From Botryosphaeria dothidea (taxonomy: Eukaryota > Ascomycota > Dothideomycetes > Botryosphaeriales > Botryosphaeriaceae), in assembly GCA_011503125.2 (NCBI GenBank), contig WWBZ02000001.1, positions 2,356,001-2,420,000 on the forward strand: a stretch of 64,000 bases of DNA, in the 5' to 3' direction. Below are positions 11,858 to 25,900 of this stretch, in pieces. Both the position numbers and the translations under genes were made by a program. Below the pieces are notes generated by a model. The model saw only the letters and a list, made by a program, of their open reading frames with translations, had not been told where the DNA came from and did not search any database. Within the stretch, counting starts at the first letter, position 1; each line of letters opens with the position of its first letter.

Positions 11858-12705
11858 ATGGCGGACCCGTTCGAAGTGCGCATGCGCTTCACGAACCAGC
11901 TCCAGCACCTCAACGCCTCCGTCACCTCCGCCCAGAAAGCCGCCAACTATGCCCTCAAGTACCGCGAAATGGACGAGGACCTGCACTCATGCATTCTCGA
12001 GCAGCTGGAACGAGTGCGTAGCTCCCATCCTTCAGCTGGTCGCTGTGCCGGAGCTAGCTGATGCCTGATTTCCTCCAGAACAACATGAACAACCGCGCCA
12101 ACATCATGTACTTCATCGAGCACCTCTGCGACATGGCCCAGCGCGAGAACCACCTCGAGTTCGTGCGCATGATGCAGCGCGACATCCTGCGCGTCATCGA
12201 CGCCGTGGCTCCCAGCGACGGCTCCGGTGCTGCCAACGTCAAGGTCGTGCGGAGGGTGAGTTCCTTTTTCCTGTTCGAACGAGGCTGGAACACAGAGCAT
12301 TTATTCGTTGGGTGCGTTTAGGTGCTGGCCGGATTGCAGAACAAACAAGTCCTCCTCCCGCAGACGGTGCAGGAGCTCGAAGAATGCCTCAAGGAACGCG
12401 ATGTCGCCGTTGCACACCCGGCGCTGGGCTCGCCGACGAACGGTGCGCCGGGCAGCGGCAAGCAGACGCCACGAGGGAACGGTGCGGCGCGGTTGGATAA
12501 GCGGCAGGTGGAGCAGCGGATAGAGGAGGATCGGGAGAGACATAAGAGGCTGAGGGAGGTGATTTGGCAGGTGGACCCCGAGAACGACGGCGAGTTCGAG
12601 AAGATGTGGGATGAGAGCAGCGACATTGGGGACGATGACTATGTGGCTGCCGAGGAGGATGCTGAAGAGAGAAAACAAGCCATTGTCTTTGATCGGGACC
12701 AATGA
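11858..12705 (+). CDS. ctk3: CTD kinase I gamma subunit Ctk3
   Basis: Three exons: 11858..12013, 12079..12255 and 12322..12705, giving 238 aa. The start CACCATGG matches a good initiation context. The N-terminal half is a CID-like helical domain typical of Ctk3, with readable blocks YALKYREMDEDLHSCILEQLER, NNMNNRANIMYFIEHLCDMA and QRDILRVIDAVAP. A charged coiled-coil-like segment (about 160-205) and an acidic tail with AAEEDAEERKQAI follow. Ctk3 binds the kinase Ctk1 and cyclin Ctk2 in CTDK-I, which phosphorylates Ser2 of the RNA polymerase II C-terminal repeats during elongation. Both introns (65 and 66 bp) fall between codons. Identification rests on the conserved domain sequence and the overall length. 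Confidence 0.88.
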
Positions 12706-13094
12706 CCACTCGCGCTGCTGTCGAAATTGGCGTTCGGGAGGTAAAAGCGGGTTTGTTATGGTGTTTTGGCGTTGGAGTATGGGGCAATCGATGCCCTTGA
12801 CAAGTTGGACTCCGAATGATGGCGGCGTTGATGGACCTTTTTCATTTTATCTGTGTTGGAGGTTTGCAAGGCCTCCATACCCGGCGTTGATACCCGCCTT
12901 AAGCAAACCATATTTGTACACTAAAAGAATCCATCTACAAATACAGCCCAAAAAACACCTCGACCATGCCCTCGCTTCGTGTTTCCGTCCGCGCGTAGCA
13001 ATTGTGAGTATAATCGCTTCAGAACTCTAGAAGCTTTCCATTCCAGTTTTTCCTTACATTGTTCCCCAAGCCCACTCAGCCAATGGCAGCCAGC
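12706..13094. other. Convergent 3' intergenic region
   Basis: This 389-base spacer lies between the converging 3' ends of ctk3 and the mitochondrial bL12 gene. Nothing coding is seen. It should hold both 3' UTRs. Confidence 0.5.
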
Positions 13095-13733
13095 TTATTC
13101 CATGACGACAACGGCGCCCAGACCCTTCATGGTCTCGATGATCTTCTCGGCCTCCTCCTTGGGCACCGACTCCTTCATGAGCTTGGGCGCGCTCTCGACG
13201 AACTTCTTGCTGTCCACCAATGACAAGCCCAGCATGGCCTTGACTTCCTTGATGATCTTGGGCTTGGCGGCCGTGTCGATGCTCTGCAGCTTCAGGTTGA
13301 ACAGCGTCTTCTCCTGCGCGGCAGGGGCAGCTTCCTCCTCCTCAGCGGCAGCCGGTACTGCAGCCTGGGCGGCGGGGGCAGCGGCGAAGCCACCGACAGG
13401 CATGTCGGGGATGTTGAGGCGGGTCTAATTGTTCGCATGCGGCGGTTAGCGGAGGTGCTGGCTGTTGCGCACGACGCGCATTGTCACGCGACCGCTGGAG
13501 GAAAACACCCGGAGGCTCACCTTGAGGGTGGAGACGAGGTCGGCGGTCTCCAGCAGAGTCAATTGGCTGATCTGGTCGACGATGGTGGCGATCTTCGGGT
13601 TGGTGGGAGCTGCGGCGGCCTCGGTGGACTGCCATCGCCGGGCCTGCTGCAGGCGGGAGACGGAAACGCGAGCGGCGGAGGGGCGGGCGGCGCGGGCGCA
13701 GACGCGCAGCGCGGACTGGCACGAGAGCGACAT
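13095..13733 (-). CDS. MNP1: Mitochondrial large-subunit ribosomal protein bL12m
   Basis: Two exons on the minus strand: 13733..13521 and 13424..13095, with a 96-bp intron, giving 180 aa. The first 35-40 residues (MSLSCQSALRVCARAARPSA onward) are rich in Arg, Ser and Ala without acidic residues, a mitochondrial presequence. The L7/L12 N-terminal dimerisation helices follow (IATIVDQISQLTLLETADLV), then an Ala/Glu hinge (AAAEEEEAAPAAQEK), then the C-terminal factor-binding domain with the family block KIIKEVKAMLGLSLVDSKKF and ending GLGAVVVME. It forms the stalk that recruits elongation factors on the mitoribosome. It diverges from MDN1 with only 228 bp between start codons, so the two share a promoter region. 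Confidence 0.94.
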
Positions 13734-13961
13734 GGCGGTGGATGTGTGGAGTGGCTTGGAGGTGATTCCCGGACGCGGACAGTGTGGTCGATGTTTCCGC
13801 CGACCTTCAAAATCTCGAGGTCGCCGCTGCCTAACGCAGTATAGCGGCTTGGCATGCGCGGCGGTCTTTAGAAATTATTTGGTCTGCAGCTGCGACAACA
13901 CCAACTCTCCCCGCCGCCCAAATTCTACCCCAGTTCCTGGCCTCGATTTTGGAGCGCGACC
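13734..13961. promoter_or_regulatory. Short divergent promoter MNP1 / MDN1
   Basis: Only 228 bp separate the start codons of mitochondrial bL12m (leftward) and midasin (rightward), so both promoters must lie here. It contains an AT-rich patch at about 13870-13882 (AGAAATTATTTGG). No motif is assigned. That it is shared is inferred from geometry only. Confidence 0.6.
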
Positions 13962-16900
13962 ATGGAATGTAGCTGGGGCCTTTCCGTTCTCCAGGCGCGC
14001 TTTGACGAGCTGCCAGAGGAGCTGCGCTCCCTCCTCCGCCGGAGCTCCAATCGCGAGTTCCTCGCTGACCTCGCTCGAGTGTCGCTGAACCCGCGGCATA
14101 CCGATTACCTTTTTACGCTATTCGAACCGCTGTTTGTCGAAGCCCGGGCGCTCTGGACTGCTTCCTATCCCGCCGTCGACATTCTTCCTGCCTACGCACG
14201 GATTTTACAATTTGCGCCACACCTCTCTGATCATGCCGAAGCAGTCTTTGCTCACGGCTCGGCCGCAATTGCTTCCGCATTGCAGTATGATGTTTCCCAG
14301 GCATCCGAATCCCTCACAGATTCCCGTATTGTCGAAAATCTCCTCGGACTTTTCCGCCTTCTCGTTTGCGACAACGAGACCTTCGGACGCTCCATCCAAC
14401 CGCTTTCCCTCCAGCCGCTGTTCGCGCACCCGAATCGCGTCGTTCGATACCTAGCAATTCGATGCCTGTGTTTATACTTGCATGCTGCGGACGCTGCGCA
14501 GGAGGAAATGATCTCTAAATACATTGGCCAAGAGCCGATTGGTGGCGAATGGGAAGGAAAGTTGATTGACTACCGGTTCCTGAGCCTGTGGGAGGAGCAA
14601 AGATATTCGGAAGTGAAGAAAAACATCGAAAAGGCAAGAAACGCACGTGTGACATACACCCAAACCTCGAGAAGCAGGATTATCACGCAACAAGACCTGG
14701 GCCCTCATACCGCTGAGATACATGGGGTTCTACTTCCGCGGTCTGATACACCTAGCGCCATGGAGCACGGCCATCGTCTAATACCAACGGCGACAACAGT
14801 GAGCAATTTAACCAAAGTTGCCAAGAACTTGGTTGGAGACAAACCTCTCATGTTGACTGGCCTTGCTGGATCTGGCAAAACTTTGATCATTCGTCACCTT
14901 GCCTGGCAACTTAACAAGCTTAACTCAATGGTGACACTGCATCTCAACGAACAGAGCGATGCAAAGCTACTAATTGGGATGTACACGACTGGAAGCACAC
15001 CCGGAACCTTCACTTGGCGTCCCGGCGTGCTCACCACTGCCGTGAGGGAAGGCCGCTGGGTGCTGATTGAGGATTTGGACCGCGCTCCCAATGATGTCAT
15101 CAGTACTCTTTTGCCTTTAATTGAGTCAGGTGAGCTCTTGATACCTAGCAGAGGCGAAATTGTCCGCGCTGCTCGTGGCTTCAGGATAATTGCAACCCTT
15201 CGGACCACTCTGAATCTTCGTGGAGAACAGATTGTTCCTGGGGCTAGCATGATCGGAACTCGTTTTTGGGAGCGTATCAATGTTCAGATGCCCCCGGAAA
15301 ATGAGCTTGGAGAAATTGTTCAGTCCGCTTTTCCTAATATCTCCGAGGCATTGGTGCCTCAAATTATGAGTGTTTACGGCAGTCTTCAGTCACTGTCCCG
15401 AGACAGGACCTTCACCTCCAGCAGGTCTGGCATAATTAGGCCCATCAATTCTCGAGATTTGTTCAAGTGGTGTAGTCGAATTAACCCCCGGAACCTGGAT
15501 GATATGTTCCTGGAAGCAGTCGATTGCCTTGCCGGCAGCCTGGAGCACGGCCCTGCTCGTGAGCTTGTCGTTGCTTGCATTGCGCGAGAGCTGCATGTCG
15601 ACCCGCAGAAGAGAGATCACCTTCTGTTGCAGCGGACCATTGCGTACAAGACGGACGACACTGGAGAAGTCACTATCGGACGGGCTACTTTGAAAAGATC
15701 CCAACGCAAGAGACGTTCAGATCGGAGGCCATTTGCCGCGAACGACCACACACGTCGACTATTGGAGAGAATAGCCGTTGCTGTGGACCATCAGGAACCC
15801 CTTCTTTTGGTCGGTGAGACCGGTACTGGCAAAACGACTGCTATTCAGCACCTGGCAAACGAGTTGGGTCGTAAGATGGAAGTCTTCAATTTGTCTCAGC
15901 AAAGCGAAAGTGGTGACCTGCTGGGTGGTTTTAAGCCTGTCAACATTCGTAGCGTTATGGTGCCCGTGAAAGATCGTTTCGACGATTTGTTCCTGTCCAC
16001 CTTCTCGCAAGACAAGAATCGCCTCTTCCTCAACCAGCTGAACGAACATATGTCCAAAGGACGCTGGAAGGCTGTTTGCAAGTTCTGGCAACAGGCTCTT
16101 CGCATGGTCGAGGATGCAGTGAAAGCTTCACAGCCTGGACCTGCTCCAGCCCCTGCTGAGAGTGAGCAGCCGAAGAAGAAGAAACGCAGAGTCGAGAAAC
16201 AGCCCAAGTTACCAGCCTCATTTTCGCAATCGGAGTGGGATGCGTTCGCAAATGATCTCACACTCGTCGAATCCCAGATTGCGAACAAATCGAGCGCCTT
16301 CGCTTTCAAGTTCATCGAAGGCAACATTGTCAAAGCCGTGAGGAATGGCGACTGGGTTCTTCTCGATGAAATCAACTTGGCTGCACCTGACACCCTCGAA
16401 GCGCTTGCAGATCTGCTCACTGGTGGCAGTGGCGGCACGCCCTCACTTTTGTTAACGGAGACTGGCAATGTCGAGAGGATCGAAGCGCACCCGAATTTCC
16501 GAGTCTTCGCAGCAATGAACCCGGCGACAGACGTTGGCAAGAAGGATCTCCCTATGGGCATTCGTTCACGGTTCACGGAACTCTACGTTGAGAGTCCGGA
16601 CCGCGACTTCAGGAGTTTGCAGAGCGTTGTGGAGACCTACCTCGATCAATACCTCCATACAGACCGGAAGGTTTCTGCGGACGTGGCCAACTTGTATTTG
16701 CAGATTCAGACTTTGAATGCAGAGAATAGGTTGGTTGATGGCGCAAACCAAAAACCGCACTTCAGTTTAAGAACGCTCACTCGGACATTGGTCTACGCCT
16801 TGGACATTGCACCGCTTCATTCATTGAGGAGAGCACTTTACGAAGGCTTTTGCATGAGTTTTCTGACGTTTTTGGACAAGCCTTCTGAAGATATTGTTAC

Positions 16901-19900
16901 CAATGCAGTGGACAAGTATCTCAAGCCTGAACTTCGTTCGCCTCTTCGGAAGCCGGCCGAGAAAGATAGAGATTACGTCCAGATCCGCAGAGATGACGGA
17001 CGACAGCACCATGACTTGAAGAAAAAAGGCATTAGCAAAGCTACAGATGATGCCAATTTTGAGAAGTGGCTCGATGGAGCTAATAAAGATCCCCAGTGGC
17101 TTCGACGGGGAAGGTTTGAGTCGTCAGACGAGGAACATTACATCATCACCAATTTTGTCTGGCGCAATCTCACGAACTTGATTCGCGCTGCATCTACTCG
17201 TCGGTTTCCTGTACTCATCCAAGGTCCTACATCTGCAGGAAAGACAAGTATGATCGAGTATCTTGCCAAGAGGTCCGGCAACAAGTTTGTCCGCATCAAC
17301 AACCACGAACACACGGATCTGCAGGAGTACCTAGGCACGTACGTTTCCGGTAGCGATTGCAAGCTTCAGTTCCAAGAAGGTATTCTTGTTAAAGCTCTCC
17401 GCGAGGGCCACTGGATCGTCCTTGACGAGTTGAACCTTGCTCCGACCGATGTTCTCGAAGCTCTGAACCGTCTGCTAGACGACAACCGGGAGCTTCTCAT
17501 CCCAGAAACCCAGGAGATTGTTCGACCCCATGAGGACTTCATGCTGTTTGCTACACAGAATCCCGCAGGTCTTTACGGTGGCAGAAAATCTCTTTCTCGG
17601 GCGTTCCGCAACCGTTTCCTCGAGCTGCACTTCGACGACATTCCCGTAAATGAGCTCAAGTACATCTTGGAGAGACGGACACAACTTCCTCGGTCGTGGT
17701 GTGAGCACATAGTCAACGTCTACCGAGAGCTCTCAATCCTTCGCCAATCAAGCCGACTATTCGAGTCGAAGAGTTTTGCAACGCTTCGTGATCTTTTCCG
17801 CTGGGCAATGCGTGCACCGGAGAGTTCGCAGCAACTAGCTGAGCAAGGCTACATGCTCCTTGCGGAGCGTGTACGCAAGGCAGAGGAGCGGCTAGCAGTC
17901 AAACAAATCATTGAGAAGGTCATCAAACAGACCAAGATCGATGAGGATGTACTATATTCTTCTGAAAGGGCTCCTGAAATGCGGTTGTACGAAGAGAAAG
18001 TTTCTTCGAACAACGTCGTGTGGACGCGAGCAATGCGCCGGCTATACGCTCTCGTCGCCAATGCGCTTCGCCACAACGAGCCTGTCCTCTTGGTAGGCGA
18101 AACTGGATGTGGCAAGACGACTGTCTGCCAGATGCTCGCGGACGCCTTTGAGAAACAATTGTTCATCGTCAACGCACACCAGAATACGGAGACCGGAGAT
18201 CTTATCGGTGCCCAGAGACCCATCCGTAATCGTGCATTCTTGGAGCAACAGCTTCTGAACTCGGTCGGCGAAGTTCTTCATGAGGCCGTCCCGACTGCTG
18301 AGGTGCCGACAGAATCTTTGAATGTGTGTCTTCGTGTCTACGATCAGCTCGTCAAGGATCAGCCCGAGATGATCAGCAGTGAAGCTCGCCAGGCTATTCA
18401 TGCCCAGCGTATCAAGCTCTCTTCGCTTTTTGAATGGGCCGACGGAAGTCTTGTTACTGCCATGAAGACAGGCCAGTACTTCCTGCTTGACGAAATATCC
18501 CTCGCAGACGATTCGGTTCTTGAACGGTTGAACAGCGTGCTCGAGTCTTCCCGCACGCTACTTCTTGCAGAGAAGGGCCCGACAGACTCCAGTGTCAAAA
18601 GCATGGACGGATTCCAATTCCTAGCGACAATGAACCCCGGTGGCGACTACGGCAAGAAAGAACTGTCACCGGCGCTTCGGAATCGTTTCACTGAGATCTG
18701 GGTCCCCGCTCTTTCAGACCTTGAGGATATCACTCAGATCGTGAAGGCCAAGCTCATACCCTCTGCAGTCGAGTACGCTTCAACGATTGTCAATTTCTCC
18801 CAGTGGTTCAACGAGAAGTACAACACCTCTGCTGCGTCGTCTATTTCTATCCGTGATACTCTCGCATGGGTACATTTCGTCAACCGGTGCGGCGTGAGCG
18901 ACCCTGTCTTCGGCGTGGTTCACGGGGCTGCCATGGTCTTTATCGACACTCTCGGCGCCAATCCAGCAGCTCTGCTTGCCATTTCGGCCGATAATATCGA
19001 CCGCGAACGAGCTGCATGCCTCAAACAGCTCAGCGAATTCGTAAACGCAGATTCTGAGGCTATTTACTTTGCTCCTGCGGATATTGGCTCGTCCGATTCA
19101 ATGCTCGCAATTGGTTCATTCGCAGTTCCCCGACTTGGTCAGGCCACCTCAGACCCTTCTTTCTCCATGGCTGCTCCGACCACGAAGTCAAACGCAATGC
19201 GGGTTCTGCGCGCTCTGCAGCTACATAAGCCCATTCTTCTCGAAGGAAATCCCGGTGTCGGCAAGACGACTCTCGTCACTGCCATCGCCAAGGCTATCGG
19301 TGTGCCTCTCACTCGCATCAACTTGTCAGAGCAGACCGATCTGATGGACTTATTCGGATCTGATGTTCCGGTTGAAGGAGCCAACGCGGGAACCTTTGCT
19401 TGGAAAGACGCACCGTTCTTGAAAGCCATGAAGAACGGAGAATGGGTCTTGCTCGATGAAATGAACTTGGCTTCGCAGTCGGTGCTTGAAGGTCTCAATG
19501 CCTGTCTGGACCATCGTGGCGAGGTTTACATCTCTGAACTGGACCAAACTTTCCATCAGAATCCCGGTTTCAGGGTCTTTGCCGCACAGAATCCCCACCA
19601 CCAAGGCGGTGGTCGAAAGGGTCTTCCTGCATCATTCGTCAACCGTTTCACAGTTGTGTATGCCGACGTCTTCAGGCTCGAGGATCTCGTCACTATTTGC
19701 AAGCAGCAATTCCCCAACACGACGGAGCGAGATATAGAAACTCTCACCGGCTTCATCTCTGAGCTGGATGCTCAGGTCTCGAACCGGAAGTTTGGTGCTC
19801 TCGGTAGCCCATGGGAATTCAACCTCAGAGATACCCTTCGATGGCTGCAATTGCTCACTTCTCAGGACGGATTACTTCCCACCGGCATGACAAGAGATTT

Positions 19901-22900
19901 CCTGGACACCGTCATCACACAACGTTTCAGGTCCGACCAAGACCGGAAATGCGTAACCACTCTGTTCGAGCAGGAAATCCGCTCAACTGTCCAGCAGCGG
20001 ACCTACTTCCACAACCTTGGCCAGGACCATGTCCAAATCGGACTCGGGTTACTTCCTCGACACTCGAAGTTCCAACATTTGGCGTCAAAATACAGGCTGA
20101 GAAGCTCACAGCTCCCGGTCCTTGAATCCATGATGATTGCCGTTCAGCTGAATTGGCCTGTCATTCTTGTTGGGCCTCCGGGATCTGGCAAGACAAGCCT
20201 TATCAAGCAGCTCGCCTCTGTAGTAGGTGCTGAGCTGGTCACGTCTTCCATGAATGCAGACATCGATGCAATGGACTTAGTTGGTGGGTACGAACAAGTC
20301 GATCCATCTCGACAGGTGCTCCGTTTCCTTGAGAGACTCAGTCTCTTCTCCCGATCTTCTGTCGTTCAAAACCAAGACCACAATGATCCTGAGCTTTCTT
20401 CTCTTTTCCTTTCTCTCGTCCGTCTCTGCTCTCCATATGATCTCTCTCAGGTCAATTTCAATTCCATTCGTCAATTGCTAACACAGCTCCAAACGCGGGA
20501 TGACCGGTCTGAGATGAGAGATCTTGTTGTTGAGGTCGATGCTCTTGCGCAAGAATTCGTTGCCATCGACCAAGCCAGATTTCAATGGGTTGATGGCCTT
20601 CTAGTTCAAGCGTTAGAGCAGGGCAAGTGGCTCGTTCTAGATAACGCTAACCTCTGCAGCTCTTCTGTCCTTGATAGGCTGAACGGTCTGCTGGAGCCGA
20701 ATGGCTACTTGATTATTAACGAGCACTCAACAGCTGATGGCGAGGCGAAGATTGTCAAGCCCCATCCTAATTTCCGCATCTTCATGACAATGGACCCACG
20801 CCATGGCGAGCTGTCTAGAGCCATGAGAAACAGAGCCGTTGAGCTTTTCTTGCTTCCAACACCAGATGAAGACGTTGTCAGCCATGATCATCTCAACGCG
20901 TTCACATTCGAATCTGCTATGTATAGATTCCGCGCTGTTGATCACATCGGTCGTAGTCAGCTGGATCAAGTATCCGCGGATTCTCTTGTAGCCACCTCTC
21001 TAGACCACCTTTCTGTGGAAGATGCAACTCGACTGCAAAGTTTCTACCAGCAGATTTCGCAAGGCCTATTTCACCTGCCTCATGACACTCATCTCGAAGC
21101 GTCTCTACTGACAAATATGGCTTTCTTTTCTCAACTTCCTCAAGACTGGCTGTCAAGAGAAATTTCTTCAGTGCAGGACTCAGCTAAACTGATGGGAACG
21201 GGGCAAAACTTTATCAACGCGCAGGTCAGTGGCCTCGCTTCTTCTAACAAAAACAAAGATAGGTATGCTGATTGTAGAACCGTGTATGTAGCCAATTCAT
21301 CCTTTGAACAACCAAGCGCTCGTACTCTACAACAAGAATGATCTTTCGAGCCAGACTCCCACCGCCAACGACCCCCACTGGCTTGGAGCGCTCTTTGACC
21401 TCTGCCTGGACCTGAAGAACATGCAGAATCTGCTCCAGCAGGCAACGAAGAAGGCTAACAAGCTGAAGATCAGGGACCGAACACGGTTGGGGAGGAGCTT
21501 GGTGCCTTCAAAGGCAATTTCGAAGTCGAATAAAGATCCGTTTGCCGGGGTTGGCCCTTTTCTGTGGTCCGTCTTCGACGCGCTGGCTACTTGGGTGGTC
21601 GATGCTCTGAAGAGCAATCTTATCGACCAGCTGGTGTTGCGCACGAGCAAGCCTATCCGCCAATTTTGGTTTGACCTCTTTGCCCTCACAGATGCGTCGA
21701 CCGTCGAGGATGCAATCTTCCAGGTCTATCTCGCGATTGGCCACGAGGCCTTTGCCTCTGTCTCACATTCGGAAGATCCAGCATCGGCGGACCTTTCGAA
21801 TAAATTTGGTCAGAGCATCGAATCGCTCAAGCGGGATAGCAAACTTCGCACCGGCTTAAGCATGGAACTTCTCTGGGAGCGCTTAAAACCTCACACGCCG
21901 CCCACGTATTCTGGCCTTCTCAATCTTCTCAAGCTGGAGAGCCTTGCGGACAGGTTCGACAAGTTTGTTTGGTCGGCTGGTGCTCCGCTCGCTGAGCTGT
22001 CGCGGGTTAGAAGTGCTCTAGCAAACGCCATGGATATCGCACGCAGCAGAGACGTTGACGTTACGGAACTAATGATTGAGCTCGAGGCTGCCATTGATGG
22101 AATAGAAAAGGAAGTACGAGAGGGCCAAGAGGTTGCAGGTCCTTGGTTCGCCGAGGCCTTCGAAGGAATATGTCAATTTTCCGACCTCGTGCAGCTGGCA
22201 GAGGGAGCGAAGAATCATGACGCTGCATCCCCGTTGGCGTTGTTGGCTCAGAGGCCTACCAAAGCCACTTCGTCGATCTCACAGAACTTTTCGGAGGTAC
22301 TCTTGACGCGAATTTCGACATATTTGGGTGTGCACGGCGAAGCTGGACCTATTGCACTGAAGGGTGGCTATCACGTTTCGTTGCTGAAGGATATTTTTGA
22401 CCTCAGTGACGCTTCTCTGGCCCAGATGGATCTCCTGAGATCTGAAATCGAAGTCTTAGGCCAATCTCTGGTCAATCATTCTGGAGATCTCCAGAGGGAT
22501 CAAGCGTCGCTGCTTGCTGGAATTCATAATCGCATCCTCAAGGAGCTGTTGGCTGCCCACTCTCAATTCGTCGATACCAGCGTATCAAATGGGGCTATTC
22601 TACGCCAGAGCCTGCCCGAAGATCACTACTTCAATACGGCTCTCCGTCTACTTGAGAGCAGCGTTGGCTTCGCTGGCAATTCTCAAGGAAGCAAACAGCA
22701 AGCCGGTCAAGCATGGATCAGCCTCGCTGTCGGCTTCCTATGGCTTTACGTTCCCGACCGACCTTTTGATCCTGCGCTTCGTCCACTCGTCGAGCGAAGT
22801 CTCTTCGGCAGCCATCGCGACGGCCTCACAAGCAGCCTTGCTGCTCTCCGCTACTTTGAGCAGGCATTCACCGGTTGCACTGAGAATCTCCGTACTCGTC

Positions 22901-25900
22901 TCATCGAGAGCGATATCGTAGCCATGGGCACGGAGCCATCGGTACCGGCAATTGCCAGGCCGCCTCAATCAGAACTTGCGCAGCTGTCTGGAGAGTTCAG
23001 CAATTTGCTGAGAGTTCTGGATGGCCTCGTGAAGGCAGTCGATGCGGGCGAAGCGGAGGTGCTGAAGGACGCGACGCTCGAGTTGAATATCCATCAGATT
23101 GTGCAGAGGCTGACAGAAGGCTATCGAGGATACGATGACATTACTGCACCTGTCGTCGCGTTCTTGCACTGTTTGAGGGTCGGTATCATTCTTGCGAGCG
23201 ATGCCGACGGTCAGAGAGGCGGAGCGGAAATTTTCAATTACGTGTCTGCTTACACACCATTCTTCGGAGCTGGACCGGGCCAGCTGATTCCTGCCTCTGA
23301 TATGGCTATCTTCCAGAAGGGTGCAGCTGTGGATTTGCGCTGGCATGCATTGGCCGCTGTTGCTGTGAAGTTGAGCGTCCAGCCTGAAAAGACCCCTTCG
23401 CTGAACGAGCGCGTTTTGATCCATGACCTCTTTGGCAGCTTCTACAAGCAGTGGAGGGAGAAGCTGGAGGCTGACCAGGAGAAGGCTGCCGAACAGTCTG
23501 GGCTCTACAAGTTCAAGGGTGGCCCAGAAGTTGAGGAGGAAGCCACTGAGGAAGATCTACAGAACATGTTTCCCAACTACGATGAACAGGGAGACGTGGT
23601 CAATGGCAAGACAGAATCTGCGGAGTCCCCCCAAGAATTGGCTCGGAAGCTGGCGGCTTGCCATGCGGACATCTTTGTCAACCGCCAAAATCCTACAGAG
23701 AGGATCAAATCTCTTATTGAACTGTCGACCAATTGCGTCAGCCAGAGCGGTCGTAGCGACAGTGGGGGCCTGGAGGCTACCCTTCCGGCAATTTTCCTGG
23801 CCCTCAATAAACAGAGCGAGAATCTTCTCCAGGAAAATCCTTCGCCTCGTCACTACAACTTCTACACGGATGCCAACATTTCCGAGGCCAGGAAGCTTGT
23901 GGCTCTCGTGCACGGAGTGCAGAAGCGCTTCCGACAGATTCAAGAAGTCTGGCCTGAGCACACAACACTGAGTGACGTTCTCCGCATTTCCGATGAGCTG
24001 CTTGCTTTCCGTCACGTTGAGCCCGTCGCCAAGTTCCTGACTAAGGGTGAGAAGCTGCATGCTTCCATCAACGAATGGCAGCGCGTTGCGAGCAGAGAAT
24101 ACAGCGCGTCCTCACTGTATGACGAAATCACCAACCTGCTCATCAGCTGGCGTCAGCTGGAACTCACGACATGGGCTCGACTTCTCGACATCGAGGCTGA
24201 GAAGGCCCAGGATGATGCGAAATCGTGGTTCTTTGTTGCCTATCAGACCATCATCGCAGCAACTGAGTCACTTGGTTCATCTGCGGCCATGGAAGATCAC
24301 GCAAGGGAGCTGCTGAGAACTCTTGAAGAATTTGCGTTGTCTACAACAGCTGGCCAGTATCACGAGCGGATGAGATTATTGGAGCAGTTCAGAGAACACT
24401 TGATTCTGCGAGAAGTGGATGTCCCCGCCGTCAGACCTGTTCGAGTGGCTCTGGAAAACTTCATCAGGTACTTCACACGCTTCGCTCAGCCTGTGCGCGA
24501 AGTCATCGCCAAGGGCCGCGCTACTCTGGAGAAGGACATGAAGAACGTTCTTAAGCTGGCTAGCTGGAGAGACCGCAACATCGAGGCCCTGAGGCAGAGC
24601 GCGAAGACCTCGCACAAGAAGCTCTTCAGGCTCGTCCACAAGTTCCGCGACATTCTCAATAAACCAGTGGATGCGGTGTTGCGGCAAGACCTGCCGGAGC
24701 CGGCCAAAACAAATCTCGCCGTCACGCACGCGCCATCGTTACCCGCCGATGCGATCGTCGACACTGCAGCCCTACAGGCTTGCGAGCAGTACGCACCGGG
24801 CTGGGCGTCTCGTGCATCCCGCTTCAAGGACATTCAAACGACCGTCAAGCTCATGCACAAGATGGCTCGTCCCCACGCCAGTGGAATACCGACGGGCGCC
24901 GCCTACATCCAAGAATTCCTCGAGAATCTCGACGCGAGCATCGCCGAGCTGCAGAAAGCGACGCCGGCGACGCTGACCGACGATAACAAGAACGAGGTCA
25001 AGCACCTCAAGTCGCAGAAGCGCAAGATGTTCAACGACACGCTCAAGGCGCTGCGCGAGATGGGTTTCAGGTCTCACGTCGGTGGCGACGTGCTCGAGAA
25101 GCAGGACAGCCTCGCGAAGGTGCTAGCGCGCCTGCCGACGCTGCCAAAGACCGACGGTGCTGAGATTGTAAAGGACGCGGAGGAGTATCTACATAAGACG
25201 TTTAATCTCATGCAGCAGGTGCGCGATGTCGCGAGGGAGCATTCGGGCGATTTGACGAATGCGGATGTTGCGAGGTGTATCGGCAATTTTGAGAGTATAC
25301 TGCATACTGCGATCCAGCAGCGCGAGGTTGCGGTCAAGATTATTGAGGAGGCGGTGGTGCTCGGGCAGACGGTCGAGCAGGTCGTGGCACTGAAGAGTGG
25401 AGACGTCAAGAAGACTACGAGCCAGACGGGTCTGGAGCAGAGCGGCTCGTTGCCGTGGATTTCTCCCATGTTGAAGGTTGCTGCACACACTGTCGGCGCT
25501 CAAGCACAGTTGGGCAAGATTGGCGTCAGTGACGTTGTGGAGGGATTGATCTCCCGGGCGCAGTTGTTCGAAGGGCTGACGAAGGAGATCGATGCACTGC
25601 CTCCGCTGCCGAAGGGTCTCGCTTCAGCTTCACACGAGCAGTTGGCCATCCGCATCAACGGTGCCATCGAAGAGGTCAACCAGGCCGTCATGGGATGGAA
25701 ACAACAGTACCCAGTGCTCAAGGCCGTCCTAGAGCAGCTCCTTCCTTGGCTCCAGCCCTCTTCGCCAACAACGGCCAACGGCACCGAGTCCATCCGCAAC
25801 GACACATCATCTTCCCTCGAGGACCTCGGCACGAAACTCTTCGCCTCCCTCGATGCCATCCTCGGCTCCGTCCAAGACGTCGAGAAGGCGCACGCCTCGC

